A stretch of DNA of 64,000 nt from Bacteroidota bacterium (lineage in GTDB: Bacteria; Bacteroidota; Bacteroidia; 2-12-FULL-35-15). The stretch's first letter is position 1. The number at the start of each line of letters is the position of its first letter. Under the pieces are notes generated by a model. That model ran no database searches. It saw only the letters and a list, made by a program, of their open reading frames with translations, and was not told the origin of the DNA. Of the stretch, positions 7,128-16,218 are shown one piece after another. The stretch is taken from NCBI GenBank assembly GCA_947479085.1, contig CANJYB010000009.1, forward strand, positions 84,043 to 148,042, in the 5' to 3' direction. The position numbers and the translations under genes were made by a program.

Positions 7128-9620
7128 TTATCTTACTAATGTAATATTCCCTTTCAGTTTCACTTCATCTCCATTAGCCATTGTGCCGGATAGTTTATAG
7201 GCAAAGACTCCCGGATTAAGCGGTTTTCCGTTAAAGGTGCCGTCCCATCCCATCGCACGGTCTACTGTGTGAAATACCGATTGTCCCCAACGGTTGAAAA
7301 TTTCAAAATCCATATCCCGAATACTTCCCATAACATAAAGTACATCATTCACGTTATCACCGTTTGGAGAAAATGCATTAGGTACCCCTGCCACTGTTCC
7401 TCCTATTGGTTCATCGGGTAATCGGAACACAGCAATTAAATTATCATTAGCAGAAACGGTAATACCTACGGAATCTGAAATGGTGGATGGAATAGGGGTA
7501 TGAGCTCCCATTTCCCAGTGGTCGAATATATATCCCGCAGCAGTAGTGGCCTGCAAAGTGGTTTCTATATTTCCATAAAAACTTCCTGTCCATGGATAAG
7601 AGGTAGGTGTTATCGTATTTATCTGTACGGTACCAGCCCCTGCTGGCTGAACATCAACTGTAATATTGTAAGGTCCGGTTAATCCATAACAATCAATCAT
7701 ACCTGAAACTATTTGAGTGCAACGATCGGTAATGAACTGCCTCATGGTGGTCACATTCTGTTGCCAGGTAGTTAATGAACCTCCCCATTTATTTATCTGT
7801 CCCGGCATTTCCGGTGCAATTACCGCAATCATACTATCCAGCAAAGGGAGTGCATAATCGCAACTCAGGGTAGTGTTCAGCAAATCAATGTATCGCGTTT
7901 CGTATAAATGAACAAACGTAGGGCTTTTAAGCAATGAATCCAGAATAACAGTATGCCCCTGTCCTCCCGGGTCGTTCAGTGCTTCAGGAGCACATGGGTC
8001 TGCAGACGGCAGCTGGCTTGGAATTCCGGTATAATTAATATAATGTCCGAAACAGGCATCATTGTCCCATAAGGTATATCTCCATTTATGTTCATGCCCG
8101 TTAATCGCTCTTCCTCTCCACCATGCAGTGTTCCAGTTCAACCAGTCGGATGTTACCGCCCAGGAATTAATAATGAAATAATCTATCAGACTTTTTACAT
8201 TTAACAGGCTGTCCACGTAATTGTAATTGGCAGGTATAGTCAGGCTATTAGTTGATACAAAATTCTTTAATGCATCCCAGTCTGTTTGTGCTTGCGTTCC
8301 GCCATAAGCACTCCAGGTTCCACCCCAGGTTTGTAAAAACTGAAGACTATCTTTATCTCCCTGATCAGAATAATAGCCTGTAAAATCATTGTCGTCCACT
8401 TTTTCTCGGATGTCATACACTCCCCAGTATTGGCCATTTACATAAAGCACACATGGCGACCAGGTACGTTCATCAAGGTGTAAATTCCCTCTTTGAGATA
8501 AGGTATGAACATAACTGTCACGAATATGAGCCCCTCCTGTTTCAAATGGATAATTATCATTTGCTGCAGCTTTCAGAATAATCCGGGTAAAGGCTTTACG
8601 GGATTTGTTTACAAATAATTTTGTTCTCACCGCATAGTTATATCCCATTTCATCGTCACTGATATAGTCAATACCACGCTGGTTATACGACCACGAATCG
8701 TTACCGTGTTCATTGGCATTTCCATCAGTTTCCGTTTTCAACTGTCTTGCTTCATTAAAGTATTGCAAACCTGTTTCAGGAGAGGTTTGTGTTCCTGTCA
8801 TAAGGGTCATTATCCCGTCACCAAAAATTGAAATAACAGAAACCTGGTGAGTAACTCCAATAAAATAAGTACAACTTCTGATAAAGCTGGAAGGTACCAA
8901 TGGATTAGTGCTGAATGCGCGGGCTCTGAGCACAGTAGTAGCAGAAATGTTTATAGGAACAGTATAAGGCGTTGAGGCTGCCGTTGGTGTAGAGCCATCC
9001 AATGTATAAGTAATAGTTACATTAAGGTCGGGAGAGGAAAGTATAACGTTTTGAGCACTTGCATAAAATCCTGCAGCCACGCTTGTATTGGGCCTGGTAG
9101 CATATTCCAGCTTGGCCCCTGTATTGGTAGCCCCCGGAGTCGGAGTTGTAAATACTCCCCAGGTAGCTCCTCCATCCACAGCCCTTCCCCTCGAATGGTC
9201 GACCAGGTTGGGTTTTAAAGTCATCGAATCGATAATGGTTCCTGCCGGATTAGCAAAAACAAGTTCATCGGGTTTGGTTTGTGTAAGTTTAAAGTTGGTA
9301 TGAATATCTCCTGCCGCCACCGTGTTTTCGCCAGAAGCCCAGATGCGCAAAAAGCCATTGGCTGCAATAGTACTTCCGGCCGGAAAGGTATATTTGGTCA
9401 CATTATTTTTGTTATCACTTAAATGATAACCCGCAAGGTTTACCGAAGCGCCACCCGCGTTATAAAGTTCCACCCAGTCGGAAGATTTCCCGAAATTGTC
9501 GTTGAAAGTTTTATTCGAGCAGGAATATTCATTCACCATTACCTGGCTGTTGGCCTTGCAAATAAAGGAAATGATAAGAACTGATGTAAAAAGAAAGCGA
9601 GTATAATTTTTCAAATTCAT
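7128..9620 (-). CDS. CotH kinase/lamin-tail protein with T9SS type B sorting domain
   Basis: The 830-residue product is a multidomain surface protein. In order it has a signal peptide (1-25), a lamin-tail domain (about 26-150, with MVNEYSCSN and DWVELYN), and a chitobiase/FN3-like domain (about 185-255, TYTLDGSTPTAASTPY). A CotH-family kinase-like domain follows (about 330-600, with YDIREKVDDNDF and LWDNDACFG), then an InlB-like repeat (about 665-735). The gliding-motility-type C-terminal domain ends the protein (PNAFSPNGDNVND, then FNRWGQSVF). CotH of Bacillus phosphorylates spore-coat proteins; activity here is unproven. The type B domain directs T9SS export, and the PorP/SprF gene downstream is the likely partner. 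Both appear to form one operon. Confidence 0.9.
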   Translation of the reverse strand: MNLKNYTRFLFTSVLIISFICKANSQVMVNEYSCSNKTFNDNFGKSSDWVELYNAGGASVNLAGYHLSDNKNNVTKYTFPAGSTIAANGFLRIWASGENTVAAGDIHTNFKLTQTKPDELVFANPAGTIIDSMTLKPNLVDHSRGRAVDGGATWGVFTTPTPGATNTGAKLEYATRPNTSVAAGFYASAQNVILSSPDLNVTITYTLDGSTPTAASTPYTVPINISATTVLRARAFSTNPLVPSSFIRSCTYFIGVTHQVSVISIFGDGIMTLMTGTQTSPETGLQYFNEARQLKTETDGNANEHGNDSWSYNQRGIDYISDDEMGYNYAVRTKLFVNKSRKAFTRIILKAAANDNYPFETGGAHIRDSYVHTLSQRGNLHLDERTWSPCVLYVNGQYWGVYDIREKVDDNDFTGYYSDQGDKDSLQFLQTWGGTWSAYGGTQAQTDWDALKNFVSTNSLTIPANYNYVDSLLNVKSLIDYFIINSWAVTSDWLNWNTAWWRGRAINGHEHKWRYTLWDNDACFGHYINYTGIPSQLPSADPCAPEALNDPGGQGHTVILDSLLKSPTFVHLYETRYIDLLNTTLSCDYALPLLDSMIAVIAPEMPGQINKWGGSLTTWQQNVTTMRQFITDRCTQIVSGMIDCYGLTGPYNITVDVQPAGAGTVQINTITPTSYPWTGSFYGNIETTLQATTAAGYIFDHWEMGAHTPIPSTISDSVGITVSANDNLIAVFRLPDEPIGGTVAGVPNAFSPNGDNVNDVLYVMGSIRDMDFEIFNRWGQSVFHTVDRAMGWDGTFNGKPLNPGVFAYKLSGTMANGDEVKLKGNITLVR

Positions 9621-9784
9621 CTGAAAAGGAGTTTATGTGTTTGAAATTAATTGATAAAAGTAGGGCTAAAAATTTGATTAGCAAAATATTGTTTCATTCT
9701 TTTTTAAACAGAACTATCTCCGAAAAAGAGGTTGCATCGGCTTTATTAATCATGATTTCAGAAACCAGCGTTTACTCAAAAACA

Positions 9785-9870
9785 CAAAGTTCACTAAAGA
9801 AAGTATATTTCCTTTTCAATGCTTTGCGTTCTTTGCGTCTTTGCGAGAAACTTTTGATAGCTAACTATGT
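9785..9870. repeat. Degenerate palindromic spacer (ctttgcg family)
   Basis: The spacer 9621-10044 holds no convincing gene. Its centre carries tandem copies of a ctttgcg word (9829-9850), preceded by a partly complementary segment (cacaaagttcactaaag, near 9790). The arrangement is a weak inverted repeat of the kind seen in other spacers of this window. The rest is AT-rich up to the ribBA promoter. Confidence 0.5.
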
Positions 9871-10021
9871 GAGAAAATTTATTTTCCTATCCGTCCTCTT
9901 TTTCTAGGTACCTATGTGTTTCATTTTTTTCTATTAAGGAAACCAATTAGAATCAATAAACATTTCTCCAGATAGGTTGTTTGTATCAAAACGAATCTCC
10001 TTTTTTGTGAGGTTCTTTAAT

Positions 10022-10029
10022 TATCTTTG
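10022..10029 (+). promoter_or_regulatory. Bacteroidota-type promoter of ribBA (TATCTTTG)
   Basis: TATCTTTG matches the -7 consensus TAnnTTTG and lies 15 bases before the ATG, giving a very short leader. A -33 TTG is not at the ideal distance. No FMN riboswitch is visible, since the leader is too short. Confidence 0.6.
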
Positions 10030-10044
10030 CAAAAAATATAGAAA

Positions 10045-11259
10045 ATGAGCACTTTGTTAAATACAATAGAAGAAGCTATAGAAGACCTGAAAAAGGGAAA
10101 AGTAATAATAGTAGTGGATGATGAAGACCGTGAAAACGAAGGAGATTTTATATGTCCAGCAAACAATGTAACACCAGAGGTAATTAACTTTATGGCCACT
10201 CATGGCCGGGGGCTGATATGTGCAGCCATCACAGAAGAACGTTGCACCGAACTTGGATTGGAAATGATGGTGACCAATAATACAGCTGAACATAGCACAG
10301 CATTTACAGTTTCTGTAGATTTGCTTGGTTATGGTTGCACCACCGGTATATCTGCCAGCGACCGCTCCAAAACCGTTCAGGCTTTAATTAATCCCAACAT
10401 TCGTCCCGAAGAGTTTGGCAAACCCGGACATATTTTTCCTTTAAAAGCAAAAAAAGGAGGAGTCATTCGCAGAGCTGGACACACCGAAGCGACCATCGAC
10501 CTTGCCAGGCTTGCAGGTTTTGAACCTGCAGGAGCATTAGTGGAAATAATGAACGAAGATGGCTCTATGGCCAGACTCCCGCAATTGCTGGATATTGCTA
10601 AAAAACACAAGCTGAAAATTATTTCTATTGAAGACCTGATTGCTTACCGTATTAAAAACGAAACAATCATTACAAGAGATGTTCAGGTTAAAATGCCTAC
10701 CCAATGGGGAGATTTTGATTTAATAGCTTACCGTCAAACTACCAACGATCAGGAACATCTGGCACTAATAAAAGGAACCTGGAAAAAAGATGAACCTGTT
10801 ATGGTACGCGTTCACTCTTCCTGCCTCACCGGTGATATATTCGGTTCCTGCCGCTGCGACTGTGGTGCACAACTGCACAAAGCCATGGAAATGATAGAGA
10901 AAGAAGGAAAAGGAGTCATTGTTTATATGAACCAGGAAGGTAGAGGAATAGGTCTGTTGAATAAATTAAAAGCGTATAAACTTCAGGAAGAAGGAAAAGA
11001 TACCGTGGAAGCCAATGAAGAACTTGGTTTTAAAATGGACGAACGCGATTACGGAGTAGGAGCTCAAATCCTGCGCGACCTTGGTATATGCAAAATTCGC
11101 CTGATGAGTAATAATCCTAAAAAAAGAGCCGGACTTATAGGTTATGGGTTGGAAATAGTAGAGAATTTGGGAATAGAAATAGAATCAAACGAACACAACA
11201 AATTTTATCTCCAAACCAAACGCGATAAAATGGGACATTCGTTAAAGTTGGATAAGTAG
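10045..11259 (+). CDS. ribBA: Bifunctional DHBP synthase / GTP cyclohydrolase II
   Basis: The product (404 residues) starts both branches of riboflavin synthesis. The N-terminal half (about 1-205) is 3,4-dihydroxy-2-butanone-4-phosphate synthase, with the acidic [11 protein letters not shown] motif and the [12 protein letters not shown] segment. The C-terminal half (about 206-404) is GTP cyclohydrolase II. Its zinc cysteines are in [15 protein letters not shown] and its catalytic stretch is [11 protein letters not shown]. Both halves look complete, so both activities are likely. The ATG at 10045 is supported by the promoter just upstream. The gene stands alone; other rib genes are not in the window. 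Confidence 0.97.
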   Translation: MSTLLNTIEEAIEDLKKGKVIIVVDDEDRENEGDFICPANNVTPEVINFMATHGRGLICAAITEERCTELGLEMMVTNNTAEHSTAFTVSVDLLGYGCTTGISASDRSKTVQALINPNIRPEEFGKPGHIFPLKAKKGGVIRRAGHTEATIDLARLAGFEPAGALVEIMNEDGSMARLPQLLDIAKKHKLKIISIEDLIAYRIKNETIITRDVQVKMPTQWGDFDLIAYRQTTNDQEHLALIKGTWKKDEPVMVRVHSSCLTGDIFGSCRCDCGAQLHKAMEMIEKEGKGVIVYMNQEGRGIGLLNKLKAYKLQEEGKDTVEANEELGFKMDERDYGVGAQILRDLGICKIRLMSNNPKKRAGLIGYGLEIVENLGIEIESNEHNKFYLQTKRDKMGHSLKLDK

Positions 11260-11284
11260 CTTTTATACAAATCTTTATTTTACA

Positions 11285-11360
11285 TTTGTTAATGGAAAGC
11301 TTCACTTCATCTTGGTGAACTTTGTGTAAAATCTTAGTGGACTTTGTGGTTAAATTTAAG
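11285..11360. repeat. Degenerate spacer repeat (ctttgtg family)
   Basis: Between ribBA and the sigma factor gene, the segment repeats the word ctt-gtgaactttgtg and a variant, cttagtggactttgtgg. It is bounded by ggaagct and ggaagcc. The layout resembles the ctttgcg repeat near 9840 and the cttggtaatctttggtg stretch near 15090. Confidence 0.45.
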
Positions 11361-11448
11361 GAAGCCTTACCTTTTCTGGTTTTCTTTTAAATCAAATTTC
11401 TTGTTTAACTATTTATAATAACTACTGAAAGTTTCTTTTCTTAAAGAA

Positions 11449-12318
11449 CTACCCCAAATACGATTTAAGTATTTTACTTTTTGAAGTCATTTTTAATCGT
11501 TTAATTGCTTTTTCTCTTATTTGCCTCACTCGCTCGCGCGTAAGGTTCAGCTTACTTGATATTTCTTCCAATGTTAATGAGTTCTCGCAATTAAGCCCGT
11601 AAAAGTATTTTAGTACGTCCGCTTCCCTTTGACTCAGGGTGTTTAACAACCGTTCTATTTCGCTTTTAAGCGACTCCTTTATTAATCCTGATTCAGGACC
11701 CGCCAGTTCGCCCGATTCCAATACATCCAGGATAGTTCCAGAAGATTCGTCACTTGCCGCCAGCGGGGCATCCATAGATACATGGCGCATGTTGTTTTTC
11801 AGCGAATCATTGATATCATCTTCCGAAAGCTCCAGAATTTCACCTATTTCAGAAGCAGAAGGTTCACGCTCGTACTTTTGCTCCAGTTTCGAAAAAGTTT
11901 TGTTAATCCTATTAATTGCACCTATCTTGTTTAAGGGCAGTCTCACTATTCTCGACTGCTCCGCTAATGCCTGCAAAATCGATTGCCGTATCCACCAGAC
12001 AGCATAAGAAATGAATTTAAAACCTCTTGTTTCATCAAATCGTTGAGCAGCTTTTATCAATCCCAGGTTACCTTCATTAATCAGGTCCGGCAAACTCAGC
12101 CCTTGGTTTTGATATTGTTTGGATACAGATACAACAAATCGTAGGTTAGATTTCGTTAGTTTTTCCAACGCCAGTTGGTCGCCCAAACGTATCTTTTTAG
12201 CCAGTTCACATTCTTCATCAGCAGTTATTAATTCCATCCTGCCTATTTCCTGAAGGTATTTGTCAAGCGAAGCACTTTCGCGGTTGGTAACCTGTTTAAC
12301 AATTTTGAGTTGTCTCAT
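11449..12318 (-). CDS. rpoD: RNA polymerase sigma-70 factor, principal (RpoD/SigA) type
   Basis: The 289-residue product has the short Bacteroidota form of the principal sigma factor, without region 1.1. Region 1.2 is visible ([20 protein letters not shown]), then regions 2.1-2.4 ([38 protein letters not shown]), region 3, and the region 4.2 helix-turn-helix ([20 protein letters not shown]). The ATG at 12316-12318 starts [21 protein letters not shown], the usual family start. The frame stays open 40 codons upstream, but those residues do not resemble the family. It recognises core promoters. A close paralog elsewhere could be the true housekeeping factor, so the symbol is given for the type. 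Confidence 0.9.
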   Translation of the reverse strand: MRQLKIVKQVTNRESASLDKYLQEIGRMELITADEECELAKKIRLGDQLALEKLTKSNLRFVVSVSKQYQNQGLSLPDLINEGNLGLIKAAQRFDETRGFKFISYAVWWIRQSILQALAEQSRIVRLPLNKIGAINRINKTFSKLEQKYEREPSASEIGEILELSEDDINDSLKNNMRHVSMDAPLAASDESSGTILDVLESGELAGPESGLIKESLKSEIERLLNTLSQREADVLKYFYGLNCENSLTLEEISSKLNLTRERVRQIREKAIKRLKMTSKSKILKSYLG

Positions 12319-12539
12319 TTGTGTAAATTTTAGTTTGATGGTAACTATATGATTACTAATACGAAGTAAATCCTGAAAAGGTTTCATTGGGGTAAATATT
12401 TTTTTGAAAACATAAAATAAGTTACGATTCATTATCACCTATTATGCTTTTAATTGGCACTGTAAACTACCTGTTATTTAAAGATTACTTATATAAATAT
12501 ACGCCAAACTTATTTCCGCATTTTCGAAATACCCTCCTT

Positions 12540-12749
12540 AATTTTATTTTTATCCTTCCGCAAAAGGGTTTCTTGCTTCTGCAAAGAGGTTTTTACCGTC
12601 CGTATTTTGTTTTCTCCCTTCCCTTCTTTGTTTTCTCCTTCCGGTTTTTGTTTTCTCCCTTCCGGTTTTCGTTTTCCTCCTCAAACATTCTGTTTATTAC
12701 CACAAATTAGTTGTTTTCTCCCGCGTTTGTTTCGTTTACTCCCATAAAC
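12540..12749. repeat. Degenerate 21-base tandem array, about 10 units
   Basis: The spacer between the sigma factor gene and paaA holds about ten 21-base units in exact register. Four clear units start at 12603, 12624, 12645 and 12666, with three weaker units at 12687, 12708 and 12729. Three more degenerate units lie before 12603. The shared core on the plus strand is tgttttctccc followed by ttccgg in the best copies. The reading frame through it gives a 7-residue Phe-rich repeat that I do not regard as a gene. The remaining 12750-12876 is AT-rich leader to paaA. Confidence 0.8.
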
Positions 12750-12876
12750 CACCAACATTGCTCTTCCAATTAATAAATTTCCGTTAAGAGGCTCTTTATG
12801 GAATAAAAATTAAGCCTGAAATCATACAAACAGGTCGATGTATTTTCGTAATATTGTATCCTCAAATTAGCGAAAA

Positions 12877-13818
12877 ATGGAAGATGCAAAACAATTAGAA
12901 GCTTTTGAAGCAAAAATAGCTTCAGGAGTTAAGATAGAACCTAAAGACTGGATGCCCGAGGCATATCGCAAACAGTTGATACGAATGATGAGCCAGCATG
13001 CGCATTCCGAAATTGTAGGTATGTTACCCGAAGGCAATTGGATTACCCGTGCTCCAAACTTAAGAAGAAAAGCAATCTTACTTGCAAAAGTGCAGGACGA
13101 AGCAGGGCACGGTTTATACCTCTATAGCGCTACTGAAACCTTAGGAATCGACCGCACAGAATTACTCGAACAGTTACATTCCGGCAAAGCCAAATATTCA
13201 AGCATATTTAATTATCCTACATTAACCTGGGCCGACATCGGAGCAATTGGTTGGTTGGTGGATGGTGCGGCCATCATGAATCAAACAGCATTAGCACGTG
13301 GTTCATACGGACCATATTCACGAGCAATGGTTAGAATTTGTAAAGAAGAAAGTTTTCACAACCGCCAGGGATACGAAATTATGATGCATTTGGCACAAGG
13401 TACTGAAGAACAAAAAGCAATGGCACAAGATGCCTTTAACCGTTGGTGGTGGCCAGCCATCATGATGTTGGGGCCAAGTGACGACCAGTCTCCAAACAGC
13501 GACCAGTTAATGCGCTGGAAAGTAAAGATGGAAAGCAACGATGCCATCCGTCAGCGATTTATCGACAGAACAGTTCCTCAGGCCGAGTTCATTGGATTAA
13601 AAGTACCCGATTCTCAGATGAAAATGAACGAAACCACTGGTCATTACGAACACGGCCCGATAAACTGGGATGAGTTCTTTGATGTAATAAAAGGAAACGG
13701 CCCTTGCAATGTAAAACGATTAAAAGCCAGAAAAGATGCAGATAAAGAAGGAAGATGGGTCAGAGAAGCTGCAGTGGCTTATGCAAACAAAAGAGCAAAA
13801 GAAAAGGAAGTAGCTTAA
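12877..13818 (+). CDS. paaA: Phenylacetyl-CoA 1,2-epoxidase catalytic subunit PaaA
   Basis: PaaA is the di-iron oxygenase subunit that makes the ring epoxide of phenylacetyl-CoA, working with PaaB, PaaC and the reductase PaaE. The product has 313 residues, the usual size. It carries carboxylate/His iron ligands in [14 protein letters not shown] and [14 protein letters not shown], and the conserved [14 protein letters not shown] segment. It is the first gene of the cluster and is followed by paaB after 98 bases. A near-consensus TATTTTCG element lies about 40 bases before the ATG. The 21-base tandem array is further upstream. No paaE is in the window, so the electron-transfer subunit must come from elsewhere. 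Confidence 0.97.
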   Translation: MEDAKQLEAFEAKIASGVKIEPKDWMPEAYRKQLIRMMSQHAHSEIVGMLPEGNWITRAPNLRRKAILLAKVQDEAGHGLYLYSATETLGIDRTELLEQLHSGKAKYSSIFNYPTLTWADIGAIGWLVDGAAIMNQTALARGSYGPYSRAMVRICKEESFHNRQGYEIMMHLAQGTEEQKAMAQDAFNRWWWPAIMMLGPSDDQSPNSDQLMRWKVKMESNDAIRQRFIDRTVPQAEFIGLKVPDSQMKMNETTGHYEHGPINWDEFFDVIKGNGPCNVKRLKARKDADKEGRWVREAAVAYANKRAKEKEVA

Positions 13819-13819
13819 A

Positions 13820-13915
13820 TTGTAATAGTTGCTGTTTGTTATTTCTTTTTAGAAAAGGACAACAACTAATAACCACAAACTACCAACTAATAACGAACAA
13901 CTAACAACAAACAAT
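13820..13915. repeat. Imperfect palindrome in the paaA-paaB spacer
   Basis: The left arm (near 13820-13845, tagttgctgtttgttatt) is complementary with a few mismatches to the right arm (near 13886-13915, aataacgaacaactaac). The word aacaactaa/aactaataac recurs within it. It fills almost the whole spacer. Confidence 0.65.
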
Positions 13916-13916
13916 T

Positions 13917-14204
13917 ATGTCCGACACACAATTACCCGTTTGGGAAGTTTTTATACAGGCAAATCCTGGAATACCTCACAAACATGCAGGAAACGTGCAT
14001 GCAGCTGATGCAGAGATGGCTTTGCAAAATGCAAGAGATGTTTATTCACGCAGAAACGAAGGGATGAATATCTGGGTAGTTCCAGCCAATGCAATAACTG
14101 CAAGTAGTCCGGAAGACCAGGGAGCTTTCTTTGAACCATCAAATGATAAACCTTACCGTCACCCGACATTCTATAAAATCCCTGAAGGAGTTAAATATTT
14201 ATAA
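13917..14204 (+). CDS. paaB: Phenylacetyl-CoA epoxidase subunit PaaB
   Basis: This 95-residue protein matches PaaB in length and content, with WEVFIQANPGIPHKHAGNVH near the start and the RRNEGMNIWVVPANAI segment in the middle. In the family PaaB bridges PaaA-PaaC heterodimers and is needed for assembly and electron transfer, without holding iron itself. It lies between paaA and paaC on the same strand with palindromic spacers on both sides. No anomalies are visible. Confidence 0.96.
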   Translation: MSDTQLPVWEVFIQANPGIPHKHAGNVHAADAEMALQNARDVYSRRNEGMNIWVVPANAITASSPEDQGAFFEPSNDKPYRHPTFYKIPEGVKYL

Positions 14205-14282
14205 AAATGTATTGAGATATTAGTATTAAGATTAAGTGCACTAATACGAAGCATCTCAAGACTCAATCTCATATCTAAAGAA
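14205..14282. repeat. Imperfect palindrome in the paaB-paaC spacer
   Basis: The left arm reads ttgagatattagtatta. The complement of the right arm reads ttgagat, four or five different bases, then gtatta. The word ctcaa/ttgag recurs. The element fills the 78-base spacer and differs in sequence from its neighbours. Confidence 0.6.
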
Positions 14283-15041
14283 ATGAACTTACAACAAGCT
14301 AAATTTGAATACCTCCTTCGCTTAGGAGACAGCAGTTTAATCATTGGTCATCGTTTGTCCGAATGGTGCGGACATGGGCCCATCCTCGAAGAAGACATTG
14401 CTTTAACCAACATTGCTTTGGATTTTGTTGGTAATGCCACCGCACTTTTAACCTATGCTGCTCAGGTAGAAGGTAAAGGCCGCAATGAAGACGATCTTGC
14501 ATTTATGCGTGACGAAAGGGAGTATCGTAATTTGTTAATTACAGAACAACCTAATGGTGATTACGCTGCTACTATTGCCCGTCAGTTTTTATTCGATACG
14601 TATATGTATTTTCTTTACAAAGAATTAAAATCAAGTAAAGATGAAACCATTGCAGCCATTGCAACAAAATCTCATAAAGAAGTAACTTATCATTTGCGTC
14701 ATAATACCGAATGGATGTATCGGTTAGGAGATGGAACTGCTGAAAGTCATGAACGTTTACAAAACGGAATAAATGATTTATGGATGTTTACCGCTGAACT
14801 ATTCGATATGGATAAGGTGGATGAATTACTTATTAAAGAAGGCATTGCCCCTGATTTGAATAAAGTAAAAGCGGAATGGGAAAAGCGTGTGAAAGAAGTG
14901 TTAATCGAAGCAACTTTAGAAATACCAACAACTACTTTTAAACAAAAAGGAAGCAGGGAAGGCAAACATTCCGAACATTTAGGTTTTTTACTTGCAGAGA
15001 TGCAATATGTTCATCGGGCACATCCGGGAGCAAAGTGGTAG
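14283..15041 (+). CDS. paaC: Phenylacetyl-CoA epoxidase structural subunit PaaC
   Basis: PaaC (252 residues, the typical length) is the ferritin-like structural partner of PaaA that lost the catalytic iron site. The sequence shows GDSSLIIGHRLSEWCGHGPILEEDIAL and ALDFVGNATALLTYA near the start. KEVTYHLRHNTEWMYRLGDG lies in the middle, and GREGKHSEHLG near the end is similar to the family's C-terminal segment. It is collinear with paaA, paaB and paaD, and an 88-base repeat-rich spacer separates it from paaD. In the pathway it stabilises and activates PaaA. Confidence 0.96.
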   Translation: MNLQQAKFEYLLRLGDSSLIIGHRLSEWCGHGPILEEDIALTNIALDFVGNATALLTYAAQVEGKGRNEDDLAFMRDEREYRNLLITEQPNGDYAATIARQFLFDTYMYFLYKELKSSKDETIAAIATKSHKEVTYHLRHNTEWMYRLGDGTAESHERLQNGINDLWMFTAELFDMDKVDELLIKEGIAPDLNKVKAEWEKRVKEVLIEATLEIPTTTFKQKGSREGKHSEHLGFLLAEMQYVHRAHPGAKW

Positions 15042-15129
15042 AACTACGAATAAAGAATTTCATCGAATAACGAATCTGTTTAAATCTTGGTAATCTTTGG
15101 TGAATTAGTTTTATTATTCCTTTCAAAAA
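15042..15129. repeat. Repeat-rich paaC-paaD spacer
   Basis: The words cgaataa/aacgaat occur three times, followed by cttggtaatctttggtg, which resembles the ctttgtg spacer repeat at 11300. Palindromic pairing is weaker than in the other paa spacers. Confidence 0.4.
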
Positions 15130-15624
15130 ATGAATTCCGTTATAACTAAAGAAGAAATTTATAAAATCCTTTCAGAAATTCCTGACCCTGAGATTCCCGT
15201 TATTAATATACATGATTTGGGAATTTTAAGAGAAGTGAAATTGGAAGCAGGTGTTTGCACGGTAGTGATAACCCCAACTTATTCTGGCTGTCCGGCAATG
15301 AAAGTAATTGAAGATGACATTAAAATTAAACTCAAAGAAGTCGGTATAGAAAAAGTCAAGGTAGAATTGGTTTATTCTCCTGCCTGGACAACCGACTGGA
15401 TAAATGAAGAAGCCAAAGAAAAGTTAAGAGCTTACGGCATTGCTCCACCTGACCATTCAACAGTTGATAAAAAAGTATTGCTCGGAAAGCCCCGCGAATT
15501 AAAGTGCCCCCTATGTGGTTCTATTCACGCCGAAATGATTTCTCAGTTTGGTTCTACCGCATGCAAGGCTCTTTACCGTTGCCTCGATTGCAAAGAACCA
15601 TTTGATTATTTTAAATGTCTTTAG
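15130..15624 (+). CDS. paaD: PaaD, Fe-S assembly-type factor for phenylacetyl-CoA epoxidase
   Basis: The 164-residue product has a MIP18/DUF59 domain (about 1-100, DPEIPVINIHDLGILREV and TYSGCPAMKVIEDDI). A C-terminal zinc-ribbon-like part follows (CPLCGSIHAEM at about 118, then CKALYRCLDCKEPF). In the family PaaD is thought to mature the Fe-S or di-iron centre of the PaaABCE oxygenase. All four ribbon cysteines are present. It ends the paaABCD run, and the GxxExxY gene and palindromic repeats follow before paaG. Confidence 0.95.
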   Translation: MNSVITKEEIYKILSEIPDPEIPVINIHDLGILREVKLEAGVCTVVITPTYSGCPAMKVIEDDIKIKLKEVGIEKVKVELVYSPAWTTDWINEEAKEKLRAYGIAPPDHSTVDKKVLLGKPRELKCPLCGSIHAEMISQFGSTACKALYRCLDCKEPFDYFKCL

Positions 15625-15635
15625 GTGAAAATAAC

Positions 15636-15741
15636 CTCAGAGAAAAATGGAGAAGTCACAGAGAGCCGCAGAGTAAGAAAAATAATGAATAAATTAAACT
15701 CTGCGGTTCTCAGCGTATTTTCTCTGTTAACTCAGCGGTAA
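15636..15741. repeat. cgcagag-family palindrome upstream of the GxxExxY gene
   Basis: The left arm (15638-15674, with cagagagccgcagagt) is complementary with gaps to the right arm (15698-15739, with actctgcggttctcagcg). Bases 15688-15741 are also a direct repeat of 16126-16182 beyond the GxxExxY gene. A further member of the family lies at 17001-17100. Confidence 0.8.
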
Positions 15742-15759
15742 AAATAAAAACATCAACTC

Positions 15760-16137
15760 ATGACCGAAAACGAAATAACCGAAATAGTAATTGGATGTTC
15801 AATAAAAATCCACAAAGTTCTGGGCCCAGGATTATTAGAATCAGCCTATGAAGAATGTTTGTTTTATGAATTGAAAAAGTCAGGGTTATTAGTCGAGAAG
15901 CAAAAACCTCTTCCATTGATTTATGAAGAAGTTAAACTGGATTGCGGTTACAGGATGGATTTTGTGATAGACAATAAAGTTGTAGTAGAAATAAAGTCGG
16001 TGGATGCTTTAAACGAAATTCATCTCGCACAAATTTTGACTTATTTAAAACTTTCCAATTGCAAAGTTGGATTACTAATTAATTTTAATGTATTAAAACT
16101 GGTTGATGGAGTTAAACGAGTGGTTAATAAATTTTAA
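15760..16137 (+). CDS. GxxExxY protein, PD-(D/E)XK nuclease-like
   Basis: This 125-residue protein contains the motif that names its family, G24-L-L-E27-S-A-Y30. It also has a PD-(D/E)XK-like core, with Asp67 in YRMDFVID and Glu77-Ile-Lys79 in VVVEIKS. Nuclease activity is predicted for the family from this fold but its role is not established to my knowledge. It has no link to phenylacetate degradation, yet it lies between paaD and paaG on the same strand. Direct repeats of about 55 bases (15688-15741 and 16126-16182) flank it, and the stop codon falls inside the right copy. I infer an inserted selfish or repeat-associated cassette. Confidence 0.9.
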   Translation: MTENEITEIVIGCSIKIHKVLGPGLLESAYEECLFYELKKSGLLVEKQKPLPLIYEEVKLDCGYRMDFVIDNKVVVEIKSVDALNEIHLAQILTYLKLSNCKVGLLINFNVLKLVDGVKRVVNKF

Positions 16138-16182
16138 CTCTGCGGTTCTCTGCGTGTTTTTTCTCTGCAAACTCTGCGGTTA
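16126..16182. repeat. Right direct-repeat copy flanking the GxxExxY gene
   Basis: From aataaatt through aactctgcggttctctgcgt to ctctgcggttaa this copies 15688-15741 in the same orientation with scattered differences. It overlaps the last codons of the GxxExxY gene. Unlike the left element, it has no matching left arm in the gene, so it is half a palindrome. Confidence 0.8.
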
Positions 16183-16191
16183 ATTTTTCTT

Positions 16192-16199
16192 TATCTTTA
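16192..16199 (+). promoter_or_regulatory. Possible promoter for paaG (TATCTTTA)
   Basis: One base off the TAnnTTTG consensus and 20 bases before the paaG ATG. It would give paaG and the following genes a promoter independent of paaABCD. Confidence 0.45.
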
Positions 16200-16218
16200 C
16201 AAAAATATTTAAAATAAT

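Noticed and set aside
7128..9620. Gliding-motility locus
   Set aside because: Type B sorting domain and PorP/SprF pair are present, but no gld or spr core genes are nearby, so gliding cannot be claimed.
9635..9907. Open frame of 90 codons after the CotH protein gene
   Set aside because: It runs through the ctttgcg repeat (FNALRSLRLCEKL), has no recognisable fold, and lies in a spacer of the repeat type.
12319..12438. 40-residue N-terminal extension of the sigma factor
   Set aside because: The residues are unlike the family, and MRQLKIVKQ is the usual beginning.
12444..12710. Open frame of 88 codons with a 7-residue Phe-rich repeat
   Set aside because: It is the in-frame reading of the 21-base array; Phe/Ser content reflects the T-rich repeat and no start context supports it.
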